Below are positions 36,041 to 47,269 of a DNA stretch of 64,000 bases, one piece after another (the first letter of the stretch is position 1; every line of letters starts with the position of its first letter). The stretch spans positions 1 through 64,000 of the forward strand of contig JAJZQG010000006.1 in assembly GCA_021847645.1 (NCBI GenBank), in the 5' to 3' direction. Below the pieces are notes generated by a model that was not told where the DNA came from, made no database searches, and worked only from the letters and a program-made list of their open reading frames with translations. This DNA comes from Myxococcales bacterium. GTDB taxonomy: Bacteria > Myxococcota_A > Polyangia > Polyangiales > Polyangiaceae. Position numbers and translations under genes: made by a program.

Positions 36041-36691
36041 ATGACCGGAAAGCCCACCATGGTTGGAATGCTTCGAAGTATCGCACTCGTGTCGTGCGCC
36101 GCGGCGTCGATGCTCGTGTGCACCCCAGGCACGGCACGAGCCCAAGAACCCGGAATCGATCCCACCGGCAAGGGCATCACGGGCGGCGTGCTGCTGGGCG
36201 GCGAATTGGTCGTGGCGATCGAGGCCGCAGCGGGCGTGCAGAACAAGTGGGCGTATCTGGGCGGAGGCTTGGCTGGCGCGGCCGCGGGCGGCGTCGGCGG
36301 CTACTTCGTCGAGGGCATGGATAACCCCAAGCCGTCGTACTACCTGCTCGCCGCGGGCATGGCCTTCATCATCCCGACCACGGTCGCCTTGCTCCAGGCC
36401 ACGTCGTACAAGCCGCCGGCCGACTATCAGGAAGACAACCCGGGTGCGGGCACGGCTCCGGCGCCTGCGGCTGCCCCTACCGGCCCTGACACCACGACCA
36501 CCACGGCTCCCGCAGCATCCGCAGCCCCCCAGCCCATTCCCACATCCCTAGTGGACATGAACGCCGGCGCATGGCGCCTCGGGGTTCCGGCTGTGGCGGT
36601 GTTGCCCACCTACACGCCGACCGAGGTCAAGAAGTACGGCGTGGACCAGAAGGCCGAGGTTCGCGTCCCGGTATTCCAGGCGACGTTCTGA
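36041..36691 (+). CDS. Exported protein with Gly-rich membrane segments, unknown function
   Basis: A 216-residue product begins with a signal peptide (to about TARAQ, residue 35). A glycine-zipper-like region follows (GGVLLGGELV ... GGGLAGAAAGGVGGYFV) and another hydrophobic stretch (YYLLAAGMAFIIPTTVALL), so two or three short membrane passes are likely. After a Pro/Ala/Thr linker the C-terminal 45 residues (LGVPAVAVLPTYTPTEVKKYGV) are conserved-looking and end with Phe, which could suggest outer-membrane association. An in-frame ATG 18 nt upstream also has a plausible ribosome site (AAGGA); the start used here has AGGGGAAG. No family is recognised. Confidence 0.65.
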   Translation: MTGKPTMVGMLRSIALVSCAAASMLVCTPGTARAQEPGIDPTGKGITGGVLLGGELVVAIEAAAGVQNKWAYLGGGLAGAAAGGVGGYFVEGMDNPKPSYYLLAAGMAFIIPTTVALLQATSYKPPADYQEDNPGAGTAPAPAAAPTGPDTTTTTAPAASAAPQPIPTSLVDMNAGAWRLGVPAVAVLPTYTPTEVKKYGVDQKAEVRVPVFQATF

Positions 36692-36730
36692 ACGCGGGCG
36701 GGGACAGGGGTGCCGACATCCCGAGAACCC

Positions 36731-36739
36731 TGCTAGCAT
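36731..36739 (+). promoter_or_regulatory. Extended -10 TGCTAGCAT upstream of the kinase gene
   Basis: This is the same TGCTAGCAT element as at 14896 and 23551, here about 97 nt ahead of the kinase ATG. It would give an untranslated leader of roughly 90 nt. No good -35 hexamer is visible. Confidence 0.3.
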
Positions 36740-36835
36740 CGTTGGCTCCCATCAGGTCTTCGAGGATCGGGCTCTCCGCGAGGGCTGCCGATGCGCATTC
36801 GGTTCGACGATGCGCGAACACTGAGCTGAACCTTC

Positions 36836-38545
36836 ATGAAGCAGATGCAACCCCCCATGTCGGTCTCGCCGAAGGGTACGACGGATCCCAATCTGGGCAA
36901 GGTCATCGCCGGCCGATACAGGCTCGAAGCTCGCATTGGCGAAGGCGGAATGGGCGTCGTCTACCGGGCGCGCCATGTGCTGATCGACCGGGTGGTTGCG
37001 CTCAAGCTCATCCGTCCCGACCTGCGCGGAGAGACCCATTTGCGGGCCTGGATGCTGCGCGAAGCGCGGGCTGCCAACCGAGTCGATCACGCGCACATCG
37101 TCGACATCCACGACATCGGCGAGACCGAGGAGGGCGAGCTCTACCTGGTGATGGAGTACCTGGTGGGAGTCTCGCTTTCGAGCGAGATCGCCCGCGGAGC
37201 CTTCCCGCTGGTACGAGGCGTGGACATTCTCGAACAGATGTGCGCAGCACTCGCGCGCGCGCACGACCTGGGCGTGGTCCACCGCGATCTGAAGAGCGAC
37301 AACATCATGCTCACCACGCGCGGTGGCCGGAAGGACTCGGTCAAGATCCTCGACTTCGGCTTGGCCGCCCTCGCGCGCGACCCGCGACTCGCACCGAAAG
37401 GCGCGGTGTTCGGCACCCCCGAGTACATGTCCCCGGAGCAGGCTCGCGGCGAGGAAGCCGGCCCCAAGAGCGACCTATATGCGCTCGGCGTGCTGTTCTA
37501 CGAGATGATCTGCGGGCAGCTGCCGTTCAAGTCCCCGGACCGCGAGACCCTGCTCGAGATGCAGCGCAGCGCTGCGCCCGTACGCCCCAGGCAGCTGCGC
37601 CCCGACATCGCGCCCGCCGCCGAGGCCATCGTGTTGCGCCTGCTGGAGAAGGATCCGCGCAAGCGCTTCCACGACGCCCACCATCTTCAGGAAGAGCTCA
37701 AGGCGTTGCAGCGGGCCCTGCCTGCGCGCAACTGGGGCGAGGTAGGCCCCAGCGAATCGGCCGCCGCGCCGCCACCGCCACCACCGCCCCAGTCCCCCGG
37801 TGTCACCGAGTGGGCCAGCCGCGCAGCCACCTTCTCGCGCATGGTCGCGCGTGCCTATCACCAGGGCAACATGCCCCCCGAGCTGGATCAGGGCATCTCC
37901 AAGATCTGGGATCTTGCCGCGCGCGCCAACCGCCTCGAGGGCGAAGTCGCTTCCCAGACGCGCAAGCTCGAGGCCCTGGAGCGTCGCGGTCGGGCGCTGC
38001 GCGCAGAGATCGGGCGCAAGGTCGAGGAACTGGCGCACGAAGAGTCGCGCGTGCTTCGTGAGGTTGCCGGCTATCAGGAGGAGATCGAACGGCTCAATGT
38101 CGATCTGGTCGCCGCAGATCGCGACGCTGCGACGGCCAAGGCGGCGGCGGACACCGCGGAGCAGCGGGGACAAGCCAGCCGTGCGATCTTCGAGCGGACC
38201 GGTGCTGCGGCCGCGCGTGCCCGGAGCCTCCGCGAGCAGGCGGAGAAACTCCACGCGAAGCGTACGTCGCGAGAAGGCGTCGCGCGGGATCTGCGACGTC
38301 AAATCGACGAGCTGCGCGGCCAGCTGGCACGCTACGCCGAAGCGCTCGAAGAGGATCTGGCAGCTGGACGCGAGAAGGTCGCCGCCCGAACGCGCGAAGG
38401 CATCGCCTTCGAAAAGGCCTTCTCCGAGGTCAGCAACCTGCTGCTCGGACACCTCAAGAACAAGCCCGAGGCGCGCGACCTGCTCAACGAGCTCATGACC
38501 CAGGTCCGCGACACCCGCGTGAGCCGTCCGTACGACGGCAAGTGA
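36836..38545 (+). CDS. Hanks-type Ser/Thr protein kinase with coiled-coil C-terminus
   Basis: The product has 569 residues. Residues about 28-300 form a complete kinase domain: IGEGGMGVVYRA (Gly-rich loop), VALKLI (ATP Lys), HRDLKSDN (catalytic loop), DFG, GTPEYMSPEQA and a typical activation segment, so it should be active. A Pro-rich linker (near 315-322) leads to about 200 residues of heptad-rich charged sequence (about 350-545), a long coiled-coil. There is no membrane helix, unlike many bacterial kinases, so it is probably cytosolic and dimerises or binds a partner through the coil. Substrate unknown. The stop is 3 nt from the converging DUF1232 gene. Confidence 0.9.
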   Translation: MKQMQPPMSVSPKGTTDPNLGKVIAGRYRLEARIGEGGMGVVYRARHVLIDRVVALKLIRPDLRGETHLRAWMLREARAANRVDHAHIVDIHDIGETEEGELYLVMEYLVGVSLSSEIARGAFPLVRGVDILEQMCAALARAHDLGVVHRDLKSDNIMLTTRGGRKDSVKILDFGLAALARDPRLAPKGAVFGTPEYMSPEQARGEEAGPKSDLYALGVLFYEMICGQLPFKSPDRETLLEMQRSAAPVRPRQLRPDIAPAAEAIVLRLLEKDPRKRFHDAHHLQEELKALQRALPARNWGEVGPSESAAAPPPPPPPQSPGVTEWASRAATFSRMVARAYHQGNMPPELDQGISKIWDLAARANRLEGEVASQTRKLEALERRGRALRAEIGRKVEELAHEESRVLREVAGYQEEIERLNVDLVAADRDAATAKAAADTAEQRGQASRAIFERTGAAAARARSLREQAEKLHAKRTSREGVARDLRRQIDELRGQLARYAEALEEDLAAGREKVAARTREGIAFEKAFSEVSNLLLGHLKNKPEARDLLNELMTQVRDTRVSRPYDGK

Positions 38546-38548
38546 TCC

Positions 38549-39097
38549 TCACGCCAGCTTGGCGGACAGGAACGCGCGCAGCTTCACCAGGCTGTTCGCG
38601 CCCCCTGACAACGTCGGAGCGCTGTACGACCGGGCCCACTGCTGCACGTCGCGCAGGATGGCGGACCGCGCGGACGGCTCAGCCATGATCTCGTCGACCG
38701 TACGACCGCGAGCCGCACCCTTCTCGAGCGCGCGAACGTACTTCTCCAACTTGCCGTAGTCGGTCTCGAGCAGCTGCTCGACCAGGTCGACGTCTTGCGC
38801 CAGCCTCGCGAGCACGCCGCGGATGTCCGCCTCCCGCGCTTCGGGCACGTCGCGGATGGCGAGGCGCGAGGCGATGCGCAGCACGAAGGCGTCATCGAGA
38901 TAGCCAAGCTCCTCGACGCCGTCGGGGATGAGATCGAGGGACTTGAACAGGTAGTTCAAGGCGCCCGCGACATGACGCCGGGCCCTGTCCGGGATCGACT
39001 CGGCCGTCAGCAGCGACGACAGGGCGACCGCGTCCTCGTTGAGCGCTGCGAGCCACTTGGGAAATGCTTCCAGGCACCGGGTCTCAATCTCGCTCAT
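38549..39097 (-). CDS. DUF1232 (YkvA-type) domain protein
   Basis: The 182-residue product has the DUF1232 core near residues 48-72 (ALNYLFKSLDLIPDGVEELGYLDDAFVL), where the LDLIPD and LDDA motifs are typical. The rest is helical and charged. DUF1232 proteins have no known biochemical role; some are membrane-associated. The start is the ATG with GGAG about 8 nt upstream; an upstream in-frame start is non-conserved. It lies just downstream of pyrG and may be read through from it. Confidence 0.8.
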   Translation of the reverse strand: MSEIETRCLEAFPKWLAALNEDAVALSSLLTAESIPDRARRHVAGALNYLFKSLDLIPDGVEELGYLDDAFVLRIASRLAIRDVPEAREADIRGVLARLAQDVDLVEQLLETDYGKLEKYVRALEKGAARGRTVDEIMAEPSARSAILRDVQQWARSYSAPTLSGGANSLVKLRAFLSAKLA

Positions 39098-39165
39098 GCG
39101 CGACTCCGTGACGATGTTGTGGTGACAGGACAAGACGGGCGAGGGTCGGAGGGTACGATGAGGCG

Positions 39166-42298
<3,133 letters not shown>

Positions 42299-42495
42299 CT
42301 GCTCTGTATCTCCGTGGAGTCGCCGGGGGTCGTCGCGTTTGCGGCGGGCTCACTCCCCTGCTTACGCTCATCCCGTGTGCGCGTCGAGGTGATGGCCGCG
42401 CGCTCGGTTCGCCCATCGGCGTGACGACGGGGCCGGACCGTGCGAAAGTAGAACCACGGCCGGGACCGCGACACCGCCCGGCAGGCTCTGAGCAC

Positions 42496-43383
42496 ATGGA
42501 TCTGCGCATCGCCAACGTCGTTCACGCCGGGGTCGAGACCCTTGCCATCGAAGCTCACGGGGATCTGCTCGAGGTCAGCGCCGTCGAGCGACGGCTGGGG
42601 CTGGATGCCGCGCCCGGGCACTTCACCGGCGAGTCCGGCTCCTTCCGGCAACGTGTGTTCTCCCTCGGGATGGCAGGGCTCGACGAGGTCGCCGACGGAC
42701 TGGGCGACGGCCGACCCCCCGCTGAGGCGCTTCTGAACCCCAAGCTGTGCTTGTTCCTGCCTCCCACACTGCCGGATCGGGCCTTGATCGAATTCGACGT
42801 GCTCGCCGACGATCCGATCCCGCGACTTCGGTGGGGGTGCGCGCGAGGCCTTCAAGGGCACGACGCGCCGTTGAGGATCCCGGCCGACGAGCCCGAGCCG
42901 CAGCTGGCGGTCGAGGTTGCCGCGATCCTGGGCGAGGATCTGCGCAGCGCTAGCCCCGACGAAGCAGCCGCCGCCATTGCGGGCTTTGCTCCCCTGTGTC
43001 TGTGGACATTCCCGTCGCGAGACAGGCTGTCGACGGGCTGGGGACGCAACCGTGTCGGCCAGCTGGGTCCGTTCCTGGTTGTTCCGCAAGATCCCTTCGA
43101 TCCGCTGCGCGCGCAGGTCACCATCACGATCAACGGGCGGACCGTGCTGTCCACGCCGGGGCGAAGGTGGCGCTGGTCGTTCCCGGAGATGATCGCGTTT
43201 GCCAGCGAAGGCGTGGATCTGCTCGCGGGCGACGTCATCGCATCGGGGCCGCTCGCGCGCGCATCGAGCGACGGCGGCAGCGCGCTGCGGGACAGGGACG
43301 TGGTGTCCGCAGAAGTGCTCGGCCTCGGTCGGCTGTCCGGCACCATCGTGGCGAGCGACGAGCGCAGCCGGTTCTTGGGATGA
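42496..43383 (+). CDS. Fumarylacetoacetate-hydrolase (FAH) family protein, degenerate metal site
   Basis: The 295-residue product follows the FAH fold: PEPQLAVEVAAIL, GFAPLCLWTFPSRD, GQLGPFLVVP, VTITINGRTVLSTPGRRW and LLAGDVIASG correspond in order to family blocks (ELAVVIG, GYTVxNDVSARD, GPWxV, NGexxQ, LxPGDVIxTG). In active hydrolases or decarboxylases the EVE and ND positions bind a divalent metal; here the second Glu reads Gln and the ND pair is not visible. Activity is therefore doubtful. The start ATG follows a long non-conserved open frame. It is probably a stand-alone gene; a strong hairpin follows its stop. Confidence 0.65.
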   Translation: MDLRIANVVHAGVETLAIEAHGDLLEVSAVERRLGLDAAPGHFTGESGSFRQRVFSLGMAGLDEVADGLGDGRPPAEALLNPKLCLFLPPTLPDRALIEFDVLADDPIPRLRWGCARGLQGHDAPLRIPADEPEPQLAVEVAAILGEDLRSASPDEAAAAIAGFAPLCLWTFPSRDRLSTGWGRNRVGQLGPFLVVPQDPFDPLRAQVTITINGRTVLSTPGRRWRWSFPEMIAFASEGVDLLAGDVIASGPLARASSDGGSALRDRDVVSAEVLGLGRLSGTIVASDERSRFLG

Positions 43384-43427
43384 CGGTGCGGATCGCGGCT
43401 GTGCGGTCCTGAGACGCACAAAAGAGC

Positions 43428-43469
43428 AGCGCCCGGTGGAGTGAGGGGGGGCGACTTCCACCAGGCGCT
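43428..43469 (+). terminator. Hairpin with 13-bp stem after the FAH-family gene
   Basis: AGCGCCCGGTGGA (43428-43440) pairs with TCCACCAGGCGCT (43457-43469) except for one central mismatch; the 16-nt loop is G-rich. It begins 45 nt after the FAH stop. There is no following T-run, so it may be a Rho-assisted or stabilising 3' end, not a classical terminator. Confidence 0.45.
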
Positions 43470-43508
43470 GAAGAGATTGCCAACGTCAGGGACCCGAGAA
43501 ATCAAGGT

Positions 43509-43534
43509 CACGTCCGACGTGGTGATAATCACCA
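43509..43534. promoter_or_regulatory. Two adjoining perfect palindromes, operator-like
   Basis: CACGTC-C-GACGTG (43509-43521) abuts TGGTGAT-A-ATCACCA (43520-43534), sharing two bases. Each has an odd centre and the size expected for a dimeric repressor site. Their side-by-side arrangement suggests cooperative or competing binding upstream of the acyl-CoA dehydrogenase operon. No identifiable regulator gene is adjacent. Confidence 0.5.
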
Positions 43535-43595
43535 GAGCAGGTATCGGGCCAAGACACAGCAACAGGATTTCAACCGGTTAGCGCCTTGGGTGCCT

Positions 43596-43644
43596 GCGCT
43601 TGCATGCATGATCGAACGCGAAGGGCCTTCGATGGTGCAAGCGC
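43596..43644 (+). promoter_or_regulatory. Long leader hairpin upstream of the acyl-CoA dehydrogenase operon
   Basis: GCGCTTGCA (43596-43604) pairs perfectly with TGCAAGCGC (43636-43644); inside, ATCGAA pairs with TTCGAT, separated by an asymmetric bulge (TGCATG opposite GG) and closed by an 11-nt loop. The 15-bp stem lies 86 nt before the start codon. It could be an attenuator, a regulatory leader element or a DNA-level binding site. Confidence 0.45.
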
Positions 43645-43730
43645 GGTCGTCTCCGCGCTTTAAGGTCCCCTACCCCGTCGGCGAGCACAGAGGTATCGTG
43701 CGCGCCCAGACACGACCCACGGAGGTGCAG

Positions 43731-44963
43731 ATGTTCGATGTCCTTCTTTCCGAGCAGGAACGAGCCGTACGCGACGAGGCGCGCGCGTTCGTGCGAGACG
43801 CCATCGATCCGCAGATGCTGCGGGACATGGACGCGGAGCGCGTGGAGTATCCGCGCGAGTACGTGCAGAACCTGGCGAAGGCCAAGCTGTTGGGCCTGCG
43901 ATTCCCCAAGGAGTACGGCGGCCGGGGCATGTCCTGGACTGCCGAACTCGCGGCGCTCGAGGAGGTCGGTGTGTTGGGCACCGCGTTGGGCTGCGCGTTC
44001 TCGATGCCCAGCATCGTCGGAGAAGCACTGATGCGCTTCGGTACCGAGGCGCAGAAGCAGCGCTACCTGGTCCCCATCCTGCGCGGCGAGATGATATCGG
44101 CCGAAGGGCTCACCGAGCCCCGCGGCGGCAGCGACTTCTTCGGGGCCGCGACTACGGCCCGCCGCGACGGCGACCACTTCATCCTCAACGGCCAGAAGCG
44201 CTTCGTGGTCGGCGCGATGGGCGCGGATGTGTTCCTGGTCTACGCGCGTACCGGGGACGAGAAGGCCAAGTCGCACCAGGCGATCTCGGCGTTCCTCGTG
44301 GAGCGCAAGATGGGCGTCGAGGTCAAGCACGTCTACGGCTTGATGGGAACCCGCGGCGGCGGGACCGGACGCATCCTGATGCGCGACGTGCGCGTTCCCA
44401 AGGAGAACCTGGTGGGCGAGCTGCACGGCGGATACGACGTATTCAACCGCATGATGGTGCCGGAGCGGCTGACGTCGGCGGGCGGTGCGATCGGCATGGG
44501 GCGATCGGTGATGGAAGTGGCTACGCGTTACGCCCACAAGCGCAAGGCGTTCGGCCGTTACATTCGCGACTTCCAGGCGGTGAGCTTCCGGATCGCGGAG
44601 TCGGTAACGCGCACGGATGCGGCACGCGCGCTGTGCTACGTGGCGGGGCGCACGGTCGACGCCGGTCTCGATGGTCGACGCCTGGTTTCCGAGGCGAAGA
44701 AGGTCGCGACCGAAGCCGCGTGGGCGACGGTCAACGATGCGATGCAGATCATGGGAGGCATCGGCTACACGGACGTGTTCCCGGTCGAGCGCATGTTGCG
44801 CGATGTCCGGCTGGCCCTGATCTGGACCGGGACCAACGAGATCATGAGCCTGCTGGTGCAGCACGAGTACGCCAAGGAGCTATTGGCGAGACCGCCGACG
44901 GTGCGTGACGTCGAGCTCGACGCGACCCGCGCGGATGCGGTCGAGGAGAAGGTGTACGAGTGA
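43731..44963 (+). CDS. Acyl-CoA dehydrogenase (first)
   Basis: The 410-residue FAD enzyme oxidises acyl-CoA to 2-enoyl-CoA. The all-alpha N-terminal domain starts LSEQERAVRDEARAFV; the beta-domain shows GLTEPRGGSDFFG (substrate and flavin loop) and GQKRFVVGA; the C-terminal domain has RKAFGRYIRDFQAV, GGIGYTDVFPVERMLRDVR and the late WTGTNEIM segment. The substrate class is not evident; short or branched chains are common in enzymes of this length. GGAGG lies 5 nt upstream of the ATG. It heads an operon: its stop overlaps the GTG of mvaD (GTGA). Confidence 0.9.
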   Translation: MFDVLLSEQERAVRDEARAFVRDAIDPQMLRDMDAERVEYPREYVQNLAKAKLLGLRFPKEYGGRGMSWTAELAALEEVGVLGTALGCAFSMPSIVGEALMRFGTEAQKQRYLVPILRGEMISAEGLTEPRGGSDFFGAATTARRDGDHFILNGQKRFVVGAMGADVFLVYARTGDEKAKSHQAISAFLVERKMGVEVKHVYGLMGTRGGGTGRILMRDVRVPKENLVGELHGGYDVFNRMMVPERLTSAGGAIGMGRSVMEVATRYAHKRKAFGRYIRDFQAVSFRIAESVTRTDAARALCYVAGRTVDAGLDGRRLVSEAKKVATEAAWATVNDAMQIMGGIGYTDVFPVERMLRDVRLALIWTGTNEIMSLLVQHEYAKELLARPPTVRDVELDATRADAVEEKVYE

Positions 44964-45952
44964 GAGCGGCGAGGGCCCGCGCGCACGCCAACATCGCGAT
45001 TGCCAAGTACTGGGGCAAGGCCGACGAGGCAGCAAACCTGCCTGCCGTCCCGAGCGTCTCCGTCACACTCGAAGAGCTGACGACCACCACGACCGTGCAA
45101 TTCGACGACTCGATCGCGATGGACCAGTTGCTGCTCGACGGCGAGGCCACCGAAGGCAAGGCGCTGCGCCGGGTCGTCGCGCTGCTCGATCGGGTGCGCG
45201 AGCGCTCGGCCCTATCCCTGCGCGCACGGGTCGAGAGCTCCAACGACTTCCCGACGGCGTCGGGCCTGGCGTCGAGCGCATCGGCGTTCGCCGCGCTGGC
45301 CATGGCCGCAACGGCGGCGGCCGGGCTCGAGACCGATCCGTCGTACGTCAGCGATCTGGCCCGCCGATCGAGCGCATCGGCTGCGCGCAGCGTGCTGGGC
45401 GGGTTCGTGCGGCTGGCGTCCGCCGCGCCCGGCGCCGCCAGGCTTGCGGCGGAGCAGCTTGCGCCGGCCGACCACTGGGATCTGCGCGTGGTGATCGCGG
45501 TGAACGCGGAGGGGCCCAAGCCGGTGGGCTCGACCGACGGCATGCTCCACACGCAAAAGACCAGCCCGTACTACGCATCCTGGGTGGCCTTGTGCCCGCG
45601 GATCGCTCACGCGGTGCAGCAGGCGATCGCCTCGCGCGACATCGCCGCGCTGGGACAGGCAGCCGAGCAGAGCGCGATGGCGATGCACGCGAGCGCCATG
45701 GCCGCAGAGCCCAGCGTGCTGTACTTCGAGCCCGCCACGATCGCGTGCCTGCGCACCGTGCACGAGCTGCGCCGCGGAGGAGTCGCTGCGTACGCAACGA
45801 TGGACGCGGGTCCGCACGTCAAGGTCTTCACGCTCCCGGACTTCGTCGACGAGGTGGCCTCCAGGATCCGGGCGACGCCGGGGGTGCTGCGCACGCTCGT
45901 TTCGAAGGTCGGGGGACCGGCAACGGTGACGCTGCTCGCAGAGGCGGGATGA
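44960..45952 (+). CDS. mvaD: Diphosphomevalonate decarboxylase
   Basis: The 330-residue GHMP-fold enzyme makes isopentenyl diphosphate from diphosphomevalonate with ATP. It has the AHANIAIAKYWGK start, PSVSVTLEEL, ESSNDFPTASGLASSASAFAALA (phosphate loop with the conserved Ser cluster), ARSVLGGFVRL (with the catalytic region Arg) and MLHTQKTSPYYASW. The late motif normally written DAGPN reads DAGPH. The GTG start overlaps the dehydrogenase stop, and its own stop overlaps the next gene as ATGA, so all three are translationally coupled. Confidence 0.93.
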   Translation: MRAARARAHANIAIAKYWGKADEAANLPAVPSVSVTLEELTTTTTVQFDDSIAMDQLLLDGEATEGKALRRVVALLDRVRERSALSLRARVESSNDFPTASGLASSASAFAALAMAATAAAGLETDPSYVSDLARRSSASAARSVLGGFVRLASAAPGAARLAAEQLAPADHWDLRVVIAVNAEGPKPVGSTDGMLHTQKTSPYYASWVALCPRIAHAVQQAIASRDIAALGQAAEQSAMAMHASAMAAEPSVLYFEPATIACLRTVHELRRGGVAAYATMDAGPHVKVFTLPDFVDEVASRIRATPGVLRTLVSKVGGPATVTLLAEAG

Positions 45953-46836
45953 AGACTGCGGCGCCGGGCAAGCTCGTGCTGTCGGGCGCCTACGCGGTGC
46001 TGTGGGGCGCGCCGGCCATCGTCACGGCGGTCGATCGATACGTGATCGCCGATTCCTCACGCACCGCCGAGCTGCGCACTGCCGAAGTCGACTGCGCCCT
46101 GGGAACGCGCGCGGCGCCTTGGTTCGACGCCCGCGCACTTCGCGCCGACAGGCGCAAGCTCGGCCTGGGTTCGAGCGCTGCCATCGTGGTGGCGTCGCTG
46201 GGTGCGCTCGCCCTCGACGACGACCCGACGCTGGAGACGTCGTCGCTGCGGAGCCGCGTGTTTCCGGTGGCTCGATCGGCGCACCGAACGGCGCAAGGCG
46301 GCGGCAGCGGCGTCGACGTCGCGGCGAGCTGCTTCGGGGGGACATTGCGATGCGCGATGCGGGGCGAGGAGCTGGGAGTCGCCGCGTACGCGCTCCCGCC
46401 CGGGCTCGAGATCGTCGCCTACGCGGACCGGCAATCGAGCTCGACAGCCAACATGGTGTCCTCGGTCAAGGGCTGGGCAGCGCTTCAGGCAGCGGCCTTC
46501 GAGCGTCTGATGGGGCGGCTTGGCGAGCAGGCGACGAGAGCATCGGACGCGAGCTCTGCACGGGAATTCATGGATGCGTTGCGCGCGCAGGTCCTGTTGC
46601 TGGCCGACCTGGGCGACGCAGCCGGCGTGCCGATTGTCCCCGAGGCGTTGAGGCCGATCGCGACCGACGCCGCGGCCGATGGCGTGGTGGTGATGCCGAG
46701 CGGTGCAGGCGGCGGAGACATGGTGCTGTGCGTAGGGAGCGGGCTCGCTGGAGCGCCGTGGGGCGACCGCTTGGCGCAAGCGGGGCTCGAGCGGCTGGAG
46801 CTTCGCGTGGACGCCGTCGGCCTTCGACGGGCGTGA
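45949..46836 (+). CDS. mvaK2: GHMP kinase, probable phosphomevalonate kinase
   Basis: This 295-residue GHMP-family kinase has APGKLVLSGAYAVLWG at its start, the phosphate loop LGLGSSAAIVVASLGAL and GGGSGVDVAASCFGG, as in phosphomevalonate kinases. It would phosphorylate 5-phosphomevalonate to the diphosphate used by MvaD. It is shorter than typical bacterial phosphomevalonate kinases (about 335-365), with a reduced segment between the first two motifs. Gene order and overlap with mvaD support the assignment; mevalonate kinase is the alternative. Other mevalonate genes are outside the window. Confidence 0.8.
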   Translation: MKTAAPGKLVLSGAYAVLWGAPAIVTAVDRYVIADSSRTAELRTAEVDCALGTRAAPWFDARALRADRRKLGLGSSAAIVVASLGALALDDDPTLETSSLRSRVFPVARSAHRTAQGGGSGVDVAASCFGGTLRCAMRGEELGVAAYALPPGLEIVAYADRQSSSTANMVSSVKGWAALQAAAFERLMGRLGEQATRASDASSAREFMDALRAQVLLLADLGDAAGVPIVPEALRPIATDAAADGVVVMPSGAGGGDMVLCVGSGLAGAPWGDRLAQAGLERLELRVDAVGLRRA

Positions 46837-46915
46837 TGCGCGATCGCGATGGGAACGCAGGTGGCAGCTTTGCGAATCTGGTCTTGGAGACCTGAAGGGA
46901 GTCGTGGGCGGGGGC

Positions 46916-47269
46916 TCAGCCCGGGATTGCTTCCCAGACCTTGTTGAGCTCGCGCTGCAGCTGCCAGGGTCCCACGAAGAAGGGTGCTTTCTGGGGCAAG
47001 CCGGCCTTGGCCTGCACTTCCTGGATGATCTTGGGAGCCTCGCTGAACTCGAAGATGAGCATGTAGATGCCGCACGTGATGGGCGACAACAGCAAGAGCT
47101 TTATCGCGTTCATGCGCTCCGTGCCGAGAAACGCGTTGACCTCGCCCGCAACCTTGAACCACCAATAGAAGCTGTAGAAGCCGAGCGTGATCAGGTGCAA
47201 CCCGAAGAAGCTCAGAAAACCTCGGACCTCACCCTTCGGACCCATGGCCATGGCTGGATTCGCTTGCAT
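46916..47269 (-). CDS. DUF4234 small membrane protein
   Basis: The 117-residue product has two membrane helices (about 19-36 and 56-75) around a short loop: LSFFGLHLITLGFYSFYWWFKV and KLLLLSPITCGIYMLIFEF. The TLGFYSFYWW and ITCGIY pattern is typical of DUF4234. The C-terminal 40 residues are amphipathic. Function unknown. GAGGAG lies about 7 nt ahead of the ATG. The gene is isolated by a 319-bp gap that contains a MITE-like element. Confidence 0.8.
   Translation of the reverse strand: MQANPAMAMGPKGEVRGFLSFFGLHLITLGFYSFYWWFKVAGEVNAFLGTERMNAIKLLLLSPITCGIYMLIFEFSEAPKIIQEVQAKAGLPQKAPFFVGPWQLQRELNKVWEAIPG

Larger units (their letters stand above)
43384..43730. other. 347-bp regulatory interval rich in inverted repeats
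   Basis: No gene is supported here. From left to right the interval holds a 13-bp-stem hairpin, two adjoining perfect palindromes and a second long hairpin, listed separately. They lie between the FAH gene and the acyl-CoA dehydrogenase-mvaD-kinase operon, so a terminator, operators and a structured leader for that operon are the simplest reading. An 8-bp palindrome AACCGGTT also occurs near 43572. Confidence 0.5.
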
